Assembly: GCA_948146395.1 (NCBI GenBank) | Contig: OX411559.1 | Location: 31,712,708-31,776,707 of the forward strand | Reading direction: 5' to 3' | Source of the DNA: Fragum whitleyi | Lineage: Eukaryota; Mollusca; Bivalvia; Cardiida; Cardiidae | DNA: 64,000 nucleotides | Part shown: piece by piece, positions 36,801-48,800 of the stretch | Layout: each line of letters begins with the position of its first letter | How positions within the stretch are numbered: position 1 is the stretch's first letter | The notes under the pieces: model-generated | What the model was told of the DNA's origin: nothing | Database searches by the model: none | What the model saw: only the letters and a program-made list of their open reading frames with translations | Made by a program: the position numbers and the translations under genes

Positions 36801-39800
36801 AACCTACTTTTTTGGACACATCAACACGAAAAATGAAATTATTTCATAAATAGTATATAAAAAATTATTTTTCAAAATTTGTCCATTAAAGAAAATTTAA
36901 AGACAATTTTTTGAAATTTGTCCATTAAAGAAAATTTTAATTCATTAGGATTATCCAATGAGGTTTAATTTCAATTATAGCCAGGTTTCGACACCAAATG
37001 TAGTCTAGGCGTCTTAGACTCCCTTATTTTTATGGCATGACTCCTTAATCTTGCAAGGTAAGTGTCTAGTTGTCCCCTTGATTATTACATTCCCCTAAGA
37101 AGAAGAGTGGGGTCTGTCTGTCTGTCTGTAGACCTTTTTTGTTTCTGGACTCTATCTCAAGAATAAATAGACCTATAATGATGAAACCTTGCGTAATTGT
37201 TGCACATGACCTAAGGAGGTGCCCTATTGTTTTTGGGTCATAAAGGTCAAAGGTCAAGGTCACAATTTAACTTTGTCCGAAAAGAGATTAATGAACTGGG
37301 ACAAAGCATCGTTGAGTGGTATAAGTCCTCTTTATGACATATCTAGTTTGAGAATATTTTGACAAAATAATGAGCGGGGTATTTTCTTTTTAACCTCAGT
37401 TTTAGATCTCTTCAATACTTTATTTTTTTGCAGATTACATTTTGCTTGCATAATTTTAGTAGTTATTTTGAAAGAAAACACTTATAATTGTTTAGAAAAC
37501 CTTTTCTCCTTTTCCATAATAGCTCCTTTCCAGTACAATTTCAGACTTCTTACATTCAGCTTGGGGTTCTTGATTTCATAAGTCGTGAGTTGTCCGGACT
37601 CTTTAGCCTTCTCACAGAAGTTAGTGTCAAAATCTGAAAACTTTCGCAATCTGGAAAAGGTACTGAAATCAATGCTTGTGTAAGTGTTTGATATTGGGGA
37701 GTCATTGACTCCTCACCTAAGAAATTCTGGGGGTCAAATCTGAAATTAAAGGGGTAAAAAAAAAGGAAAAAGCAAATTCATTGGTAAGATTTTGCATATT
37801 TAAGAGTCACTTTAACTGTTTCTTGTAATGATATGAAACAAGAAATTAATTTATTTATCTTAAGAAAGTATTTTGTGAAAATCTTAGGGATCCGGATAAA
37901 ACCATATTTTGACCCTTCGTTATTCCTCTCAAGGGGTCAATAATTATCCCCTTGGGAGAAATTTTAAGGGATCAAATTAAGATATTTTCAGATTTCTAGG
38001 GGTCAAAACACGAACAAGTGTCAGTTACTAGCCTTGGAAATTCAGAGTTTATATAAAAAAAATTCTAGTAAATTGACAGACAGACTTGTCAATATTGTCT
38101 TTGGTCATTAACTACCATAGATTCTAATTGCAAGAAAGGTCCCACAGGAAAATCTTCATTATCAACTTGTGTATTGAATGAGAATCAACCACTGTTTGGT
38201 TATTTTGTATGTCTGATGATTTTTGAGCATTCCAGACATTAACCATTGTCATGCTGAATAAATTCTGGCTAAAAATTTTCAGCAAAATCAAAGGGCAAAA
38301 AGCACTGAAATACCAGCTGTAGGTCAATTTTTATTTGAAAAACAAATCTATTGACAATTCTAGTTTGAAAGTGAGAAACAGGTGGTATAGATTAACATCA
38401 GACTGCACATATGTGCAGGCTGATGTTGGTCTATAGCTCCTGCCAAAGCAGGAATATTCAGGGTTCAGCATGAGCATGACAAGGGTTAATTTTTGTTGTT
38501 ATCAAACTTTTTTCTGACTTTAACAGTCAGAGGGAAAACGGAAATTATGTAACTAGACTTATGATATCAATTGAATTTAAAGGCCATTTAAGAGATGAAG
38601 AGAGTATTTGTTGATTTCATCGAAGTATGAAACTTAAAACCTAATCACACTGTATGAATACATGAAGCTGAATCATACATGAGTTTTATTAGGTTTTTTA
38701 GCTCACCTGGGCTGAGCACAAAGTGCTCAAGGTGAGCTATTGTGATCATACAATGTCTGGCGTCCAGCGTCAGTTGTGCGTCATCCATCACCCACAATTT
38801 CTTTAAACATTTTCTCCTCCTAAACCAGTGAGCCAATCTTGATGAAACTTGACAGGGATGTTCCATGGGTCAAGTTCTAGGAAAGTTGTTCAAATAAATG
38901 AAATCAACCCTTAACTTTTCCTTTACCCTGAACAAAAAGGGTGAAAATAGGAAAATCTTCAAAAAACTTCTTCTCTGAAACCAGAAGGCAGACAGCTTTC
39001 ATATTTTGGTATGTAGCATCATCTAGTAGACCTCTACCAAGTTTGTTCATATCAAGACCCTGGGGTCATATTTGGGCTCGACCCAGGCACAACTCTTTTT
39101 ACATAGAATCAAAGAGCAAAAATCTTAAAAAATCTTCTAATATAAAACCAGATGGCAGACAGCTTTCATATTTGGTATGTGGCATCACCTAGTGGGCCTC
39201 TACCAAGTTTATTCATATAAAGACCCTTTGGTCATATTTGGGCTTTGCTTGGGTGCATCCCTTTTAGCTCTTCTGAGCATGAAGGGTAAAAGAATGAAAA
39301 TCTTCAAAAATCTTCTTCTTTGAAACCAGAAGGCAGACAGATTTCATATTTGGTATTAAGCATCATCTAGTGGACTTCTACCAAGTTTCTTCATATCAAG
39401 ACCTTAGGATCATATTTGAGCTCCACCCAGGTGCAACCCTTTTCACATAGAATCAAAGAGCAAAAATCTTTTAAAATCTTCCTTTCAGAAACTAGAGGGC
39501 ACACACTTTTCATATTTGGTATGTAGCATCATCTAGTGGGCCCCTACCAAGTTTGTTCATATCAAGACCCTCAGGTCATATTTGGGCTTCACCTGGGCGC
39601 ATCCCTTAAAGCTCATCTAAGCACAATGGATAAGAATAGGAAAGCCTTCAAAAAACTTCTTCTGAAACGGTTAAGACAGCTTTCATATTTAGTTTGTAGC
39701 ATCTTCTGATGGACTTCTACCAAGTTTGTTCATAATAAGACCCTGGGGTCCCATTTGGGTTCCATCCGGGTGCATCCCGTTTTATATAGAATCAAAGAGT

Positions 39801-42800
39801 GGAAAGGCATATCTGTCTTACTCTTGGCTGAAAACACTCCATGATATTGATCTTATGTTGAAAATATATCCTTTTGACATCTGCCTTTTTAATTAATTTG
39901 ATGTCCCAGGGGTCAAAGAGACGCAGTTGAGCGATCTAGGACCACCATTGTCCTCTTGTTAGTTTCATACCTCTATGAAATCAAATATCTTATAATTCAA
40001 TATCATGAAGCAAAAAATGTAAAGATTTGTCAGTTAAGAAACGAATTTCTTATGGGACAACTTTTTGCAGAAGTTTTTCAAAACATTTGTGTACTCAAAA
40101 ATGTTTTCATCGGGGAATAAAACCAACTTTTCAGCCAATCAGAACGTAGGAATTCTAATGGACACAACTGAAATTAAATAATTATCCCATCAACTTCATA
40201 ATGTCTGATCAAACTACCAAAGAGAATCAGCAGGCCTGATGCTATAGAACTTTTCTCATGCTTATCTTGATTCTCAAATTCCAACATGAGATTAAAACTT
40301 CAATTCTCTCACAATACTATAATAAATCATGTATGATCATAAATGATTGTATTGATAAGTTGTTGTTAATTATAACAACTTAACAGTATTATCATTTATA
40401 TATATTCATTCAAATTCTAGAATAAGGAAAATTCTCAGTTGAGGACAAAAAAAAGTTTTATAACTTGGGGCCCTGATCTTAAGAAAGGGGTACCGAGGAT
40501 AGCAGGTTCAAATATTTTGAAAATATCCGCAAAAAAAACCCCTATGTCATCATCCTGTGCCTCTGAATCTATAATATATATTTTATAATATGACCTCTGT
40601 CGTGGGAGTGAAATAACCCCGTTGAATATTTTTGATATTACATGGGTGTTATTGCTCTAGTGGAATAACTATGCAAATGAGCTCAGAGCGAATACCACTG
40701 CTATTTTGTAACCACAAAAATGATGTCATATTGTATACTTTGTGACATCATTTTTAAACTGCGTTATAAGTTTCACGGAAAATTAAAATGTTGAATTTCA
40801 AGAACTTTGACGGTTTTTCCCAAAGATTTGGATCGTATTATAAATAGAATATCAAATTTGTGCTCATAGAATAACAAGTTTATTAAACATGTCATCTAAA
40901 ATAGATAAAAACTTGGCGTAGCCTCATTTCATCTGTTTATAAATGACTTGTTTAATAAATTCAGTAATTAATGACCACTCATTCAATATCCTATATTCTT
41001 AACATTGATCTATCATCTATATTAACCACTGGTGATTGTTTCACAATTTAGTTTTCATCTTATAAATTGTATAAGACTTATATTATACCCTATGTGACTA
41101 ACAAACCCAGAGAATCAAAACAATTGTGATATTAACAATTTGCTTCTTTATTTACAGAAGAAACTGAGGAAGCAATAGAAAATGAATCATCCGCGGAGCA
41201 GAGTGAAACATTGCGGGAATGTGAATACGGACTAGCCAGCTGCGGTCTTCACGAAACGTGTTACATTCCAAAAGACTCAAAAAATCGTAATGGTGTATGT
41301 GTATGTAAAACTGGGTATTCCAGACAAGAAAAAAGTGGTGACTGTGTTAAGATAAAGGCAAATACTGTGGTGCCTACAAGTGAAATAGGTGAAGTGACAG
41401 CACATTCTAGTGGTTCTAAGGTAGATGATACTACTACTACTACAACAACAACAACAACAGAAGAACCACAGAAACGTACAACAGAGGGTGTGACAACAAA
41501 GGCTCCACCCCCTGTAACCACTACTGTTAAAGGTTGGTACTGTAAATTTTGTATCTGTAATTAAGCAGTTGTGAAATTGGCTATTTGCAGGGCTCTTGAC
41601 CCTCTTAACAAAAGTATCATAGGTTACATTGTCAGCTTTGAAAAAAAAGTGAAAAAATTGCCAAAGTATTGATGAATTTCTAATTCAATTGCTGCAATGC
41701 AGTATGATTTAACTAATTAAACCCTTTAATAATGCTTTTGTATGACTCAGAGTTATGAGAAAAATATGGGAAAATATGGGAAAAGAATGGTTATAATGCT
41801 TTTGTTTGACTCAGAGTTATGAGAAAAATATGGGAAAAGAGTGTTAAAAAAGTGGTGGGTAAATCTTGTTATTTCTTCTGATATGTACTATCTAGAGATA
41901 GGTGTATTTGAAATTCTATTTATTTTAGAAAATTTGTTGGCAACTTCCTGCAACTTTGACAATCTGGAAAAAGATCAACTAAAATACTGTGGAAAAGAGT
42001 TTGTCTCAAATAATAGCTTACAGTCAATCTTGCTCGAGCAACCACTATTAATCGACCGTTTTTATTAAGTGACCATTTTCAAAACCCTCTCCTTTAAATA
42101 AAAATATCTTAAAAAGTAGGTATTGTTGGTCTTAAAATCATAAGAATCGTATGTTGTTAAAACTCTCCAGAATCGTCTCAATGAGGTGATTCTGATGAGT
42201 TTTAACACCATAGGATAATTGAGAATTCCGCATTTATATGCATATTCAATCAAAAGGTATGATTCTTATTTGTAAACAAAACATGTACAAAGGGGCCATT
42301 TTCTTTAACAACCGCCTTTTTGTGGTCCCGTCAGTGGTAGCTTAAAACTAGTTTTACTGTAGCTTATTATACCCCCCACCTACGAAGTAGAGGGGGGTAT
42401 ATTGGTTTCACCATGTCTGTCTGTCTGTCTGTCCATCCGTCCGTCCGTCCTTCTGTCTGTCCATCCGTCCGTCCATCCGTAGACCTTTTCGTTTCCGGAC
42501 TCTAACTCAAGAACCAAATGACCTACAATCATGAAACTTTATACAAATGTTCCTTATGACCCAAGGAAGTGCCCTATCGTTTTGGGGTCATAAAGGTCAA
42601 AGGTCAAGGTCACAGTCAGCCTTTGTTCAATTTTCGTTTCCGGACTCTAACTCAAGAACCAAGTGGCCTACAATCATGAAACTTTATAGAAATGTTCGTT
42701 ATGACCAAAGGAAGTGCCCTATTGTTTTTGGGTTACAAAGATCAAAGGTCAAGGTCACAATAAGTTTTCGTTCAATTTTCGTTTCCGGACTCTAACTCAA

Positions 42801-45800
42801 GAACCAAATGACCTACAATCATGAAACTTTATACAAATGTTCCTTATGACCCAAGGAAGTGCCCTATCGTTTTGGGGTCATAAAGGTCAAAGGTCAAGGT
42901 CACAGTCAGCCTTTGTTCAATTTTCGTTTCCGGACTCTAACTCAAGAACCAAGTGGCCTACAATCATGAAACTTTATAGAAATGTTCGTTATGACCAAAG
43001 GAAGTGCCCTATTGTTTTTGGGTTACAAAGATCAAAGGTCAAGGTCATAATAAGTTTTCGTTCAATTTTCGTTTCCGGACTCTAACTGGAGAACCAAGTG
43101 ACCTACATGCATGAAACTTAATGAAAATGTTGATTATGACCCAAGGAAGTGCCCTTTTGTTTTGGGGTTACAAAGGTCAAAGGTCAAGGTCACAATAAAT
43201 TTTCGTTCAATTTTCGTTTCTGGACTCCAACTCAAGAACCAAGTGGCCTACAATCATGAAACTTTATAGAAATGTTCCTTATGACCAAAGGAAGTGCCCT
43301 TTTGTTTCTGGATTACATAGGTCAAAGGTCAAGGTCACAGTCAATTTTTGTTCAATTTTCGTATCTGGACTCTAACTGGAGAACCAAGTGACCTACAATC
43401 ATGAAACTTTATAGAAATGTTGCTTATGATCCAAGGAAGTGCCCCATTGTTTTTAGGTCATATAGGTCAAAGGTCAAGGTAACAGTCAATTTTTGTTCAA
43501 TTTTCATTTCTGGACTGTTTACTCAAACACCAAGCGACCTAGAATCATGAAACTTCATGCAAATGCTACATATGACCTCAATATTAGTTACAAACACATC
43601 CTGCACTAATAACACTTACATTCTGACAAAGGGCTTGTGGGGGGTATTAGTGCGCTCTGCGACAGTTCTAAGCTGTTGACAGTTGCTGCGGACAGTGTCA
43701 GCTGGTCAGAACATGGAGATTGGGTTACAAAATATTACCTTTACAGCTTTTGTTGCTCTCAACTAACTGTACAGTACCAGTGGGTCAGAACAAGGAGATA
43801 CAGTTACCGAAGAACTCTGCTGCATTGATCGATTTTGTTTCTCTCAACTTCTTGCACAGTTTAACATATTTATATCATTTCTATTGACAGTTAAGCTGTT
43901 GACAGTGTCAGCTGGTAAGAACAAGGAGATCCAGTTACCAGAAAACTCTCCACTATCTGTACAGTTTAACATATAAATCTCGTTTCTATTGACAGTAAAG
44001 CTGTTGACAGTGTCAGCTGGTAAGAACAAGGAGATCCAGTTACCAGAAAACTCTCAACTATCTGTACAGTTTAACATATAAATCTCGTTTCTATTGACAG
44101 TAAAGCTGTTGACAGTGTCAGCTGGTAAGAACAAGGAGATCCAGTTACCAGAAAACTCTCCACTATATGTACAGTTTAACATATAAATCTCGTTTCTATT
44201 GACAGTTAAGCTGTTGACAGTGTCAGCTGGTAAGAACAAGGAGATCCAGTTACCAGAAAACTCTAAACTATTTGTACAGTTTAATATATTAATCGTGTTT
44301 CTATTGACAGTAAAGCTGTTGACAGTGTCAGCTGGTAAGAACAAGGAGATCCAGTTACCAGAAAACTCTCAACTATCTGTACAGTTTAACATATTAATCT
44401 CTTTTCTATTGACAGTTAAGCTGTTGACAGTGTCAGCTGGTCAGAACAAGGAGATCCAGTTACCAGAAAACTCTCAACTCATGATACAGTTTAACATATT
44501 AATCTCATTTCTATTGACAGTTAAGCTGTTGACAGTGTCAGCTGGTCAGAACAAGGAGATCCAGTTACCAGAAAACTCTGTCACGTTGACGGCTTTTGTT
44601 GTGCCACAGCAGACTGATGGTAGGTGGTCAACAGTTTAGAACGATCCTCAAATAATAGCTTTTTGCAACTTCAATTCAGTTACAACACTAATATACTGAC
44701 AGAATCAATAAGGTTTAACTTATAGTAGTTGACCAGTAATAGATCCATAATATTTGGAATTCACAATCTCTAATCAATGTTATCCGAGATTACTGTGAAA
44801 AGCATTAACAGTCTTGCTAAAGATAAAATAAAGTAAAACAAAATCATTGAAATATTTAAACATTGCATATAATTATTTGATAACAAAATGCAGTGTTTTA
44901 CATTTTGTAAAATCCAAGGAGATGTGCTACTTGAATGACATTTAGTTAGTTCCAAGGTAAAGATCACAGTTAAAGGTCAAACTTTGAAATTGCAAGTGTT
45001 TGGAGCATGTCTTCTATAATAATCGATGGATTTCAAACACTCGAATTATGCATATCTGAAGTATTTTTCCAACATGAATTTTGTTCAAATATTTTGTTAT
45101 AATTTGTCTAAATGTCTTCAATAAAAGATAGATGTATTATTTGATATAATTTCTCAGATAGGTCATAGATGAAGGTCAACTTTTGAAGACAGCTTTTGAA
45201 GGTTGAAACCAGTTATCTTAGAACTTTTGAAGCTTCTAATCAGTGTCTGTGATTGTTTGTAGGTGAAGTCTACAACTATGATTGGACTCTTGAGGGACAT
45301 CCAGAAGGGGCTGAATCAGGGGCCATGGAAGGGAAGACAACTCCTAAATTGAAATTGTCAAATGTAGGTTGTAGCATTTGTGGTTTCTATGAAAATAGGC
45401 CTTTGGAATATTAAGATATATAAGATCTTCATATTGTGGATACACATTTTTTTGGAAGACCTATTTCGAGATCAAAGTCATACTTCATTGTCAAGTAAAC
45501 TGTTGCAAAAACTTGATGTTAATATTTTACTATTTTGAGGTATATTTCTTTTGGGACTGCTTTGTGTGCAAGCTTAGAAAATAATCAAAATTGATTTTCA
45601 TAAGGGGGTGAAACAAAATTTCCATTCAGTTACAATGCATAAAACCTGGATGGACATAGCTTATCTTAGACTTTTTTTAATTTATTGTTCTTCTTTCGAA
45701 AAAAAGTACATAATTAAGTTTTCCATTTCAGTTAATTGCTGGTCTATACTCATTTCGTGTAAAGGTGACGGGAACCAATAAATTTGGTGAAGCTGTTGTC

Positions 45801-48800
45801 AATGTCACAGTCAATCCTCGTAAGTACTGATATGGAAAAATATAAATGTGACCCGTCACTGGAAAAAGGACCATCTGGGTAGTGTGTGAAATATTGACCC
45901 TTGTCAGGCTACGCAGACTGACAGTGACACAACCTTTCACACTTTACTTATTTTCTGAATCTAGAATGATCAATATACCTTTGTGCAAAGGGATTTTTGT
46001 AATGCGCTATCTAGTTGATCCACACTTGATTCAATCTTCTTTTCAGAGATTTATTATACAAAGTTTCCAGATGGCCCTTTTTTGCACCATAGTTCACAAA
46101 TGTTTCAATCAAAGTACTACAAGTCGAATTAATTTAATGAGAATCTCATTAATGGCCCTATGGGACAATAGCAACTAGTGGGAACACTTACTTAGTCACA
46201 CTGTGAAATCGAAAATTACTGAGATAAAACCATTTTGAATTGCTCCCTCAGTGCTCTATTCATTTATTCCAAACAGACACTTAAATCACTCAAGAAAGCT
46301 TTGATATCGTCAAAGAGTATTCCAATCATTCAGAATGATTGATATTCCATTCAAAATAAAAAAAACACTTTCTTGTGTTGTGTCAGTTTTAAATTGTGAT
46401 TGGCCCGTCAAGATATACAAACTAGAAAATACTTGTTCATTGATTTTTGTAAAGGGAGGTAGTTAATTATCAAAATTTTCATCCAATTGAACAAAATTAG
46501 CAATACTGGATTATCCCATTCAATTTCATTCAAAAATCACTCCACACACTCATTCAATATCATTCAGAAATCATTCCAAATTCATTCATGTCAATTTCAC
46601 GATATTATTAACTGTACATGCTATAGATGTTTTTGGCTAAGATAAAATGTGGTTGTATTAGAGTGTAGAACCTCAGCAGGCTAAGCTTAGGTGCACACAA
46701 AGAAATTTTGAAAATGGTGTTGAATTACAAACAACAACCTAACAAATGAATAAATCCAATTAGTTTGTAATTGAAATCTTAATCCTTAGGAAAAAATAAT
46801 GTGTAGGATTTATAATCAATAATATTAGAACATTAACTTTGTCTTTTGAGTGTTGTATGAAAAATAAACTTTCAATTATTTTCAGCTGCCAGACAAAACA
46901 AGCCCCCAGTAGCAAAGATCACTCCAACAAATCTAGTTGTTAAATTACCAAATTCAGCAATTTTAGACGGCTCAGGTAGGTAAACACATGACTGGCTACA
47001 TTGAGAATTGGTGATAGATGATCATCAAAAAGCAAAACTTTGTTAGTTTAGTCAGTATCATGTTGGGCTGTCAATGTGAGTTTTAATTTTGCCCCAACAA
47101 CATTAATCTGATATTTTACAAAGATGGAATATAAAAGTCATCATTTTTCTTACACATGTCATGTATGTTTTAAGCCTTATTCAAAGTAACGTTAATTTTC
47201 ATGGTTGGTTGTAGTTATGGATCAAAGTAGCCAGCTGTTAAATTTACATAGCTGAGTGTATATGTCACATTATAATATGACCTACGTCGTGAGAGTGAAA
47301 TAACCCCCTTGAATATTTTTGATATTACCTGCTTTAATTACACAGCTAGAAAAACTATGCAAATGAGCTTAAAACTGATATTAATGTTATATTTTCATTA
47401 TGAAAATGACGTCATGATGGATTTGCTGACATCATTTCGCAAACAACGTAATATCTTTTGAGAATAACTTGAATCGACAAATATAGTAAGTTCCTGGTTT
47501 TATCACAAAAATTAAGGTCATATTATGAAGAGAATGTCAAATTTGTGCTCATTAAATACCGAATACATTGAACTAGTCATCTTAAACAGATAAAAACTCG
47601 GCAGAGCCTCGCTTTTATCTTTTTAAGATGACTCCTTTAATAAATTCAGTATTCAATGACCAATCATTTATTTTATCCTCTTGGTATATTGAAGCAAGCC
47701 TTGCTAACATGTCATGAATTATGTAGTCTGAAATCATTTGACCATAGTGGCTTGGGTATAATTAAAAGATGTTTAATGGTCTACTTGTGGTTTGGTACAT
47801 TATTTTATCCCTAATTTGCATGTAATCTCACAGTACCGATAGTTTATCCCTGCGTATCAGTTAAAGAGAACTGTATTAAGAGGCTATTATATCACAAATG
47901 TTTGTCACAGATACTATGGTTAACCAAGGTCAAATTTGCAATTTACTTCTGCTGCAGCCTATGTATCTAATTTTTGTCCCTAGTTAGGAAGGGCAAAGTA
48001 CATTGTTGAAAAATAGTGGTCACATTTCACATTGTAAATGTAATTTAGTGAAAGAATGCTGTAGTACATAAAGTCTTACTGTAGACTGTGTAATTTTGCC
48101 TAGTCATTTGTGGACTGAACATTCTTCTTCAGTATATCATAGTGGCCACACAAATCTTGGGCATGCTCAAAATTCCTTCGAGGAAAAAAGTTTTTTCTGT
48201 CGTAGTCTGGATGTAGTTTAACATAGTAAGATCTAATGGAACTGACTCTTTCTGATTTAGGGTTGGCCTATGTTTGGAATGCGATAAACTTGCCACAAAA
48301 TTGTTAAAATCTAATCATATAGTGCACATGAAATCAATGGATTGAAACTTGTATATTTCAGATAGTACTGATGATGACAAGGTAGTAAAATATTCATGGG
48401 AAGAGGTCAAAGGTCCGCTACAAGCACAGAGCATTACCGGTGATAAACCTATATTTACCTTGAACAATTTAACTGCTGGAAACTATACTTTTAGGTAGGT
48501 AATTTAAACCTTGTCATGCTGAATAAATTGTGGCTAAAAATTTTCATCAAAATCAAGGGGCAAAAAGCACTGAAAGTACCAACTGTAGGTCAAATTTTAT
48601 TTGAAAAACTAAATCTGATGACAATTCTGGTTTAAAAGTAAGAAACAGGTGGTGTAGACTAACATCAGACACATATGTGCAGGCTGATGTTTGTACATAG
48701 CTCCTGCCAAAGCAAGAATATTCTGGGTTCAGCATGACAAGGGTTAAGATGTCTGTCAATGAAGTGTGCTATATTGGTTAAAATAGAAAAAATATCCCTT

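Noticed and set aside
41261..41521. Antisense 86-codon frame with a Val run
   Set aside because: Complement of the Thr-rich exon 3.
42547..43085. Two nearly identical 82-codon frames
   Set aside because: They are the same frame in successive 290-bp repeats of a transposable element, with no coding character.
43844..44344. Antisense frames with repeated FLPADTVNS units
   Set aside because: Shadow of the exon 4 array on the other strand.
44199..44639. 146-codon frame with repeated VKLLTVSAG units
   Set aside because: It is open only because the 105-bp unit is divisible by three; the spacers contain splice signals and the FNILISFLL stretches are intron. Only the last 99 nt before GTAGGT are exon.
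44720..44815. Third copy of foldback C
   Set aside because: Only scattered similarity on one arm; too weak to list as an element.
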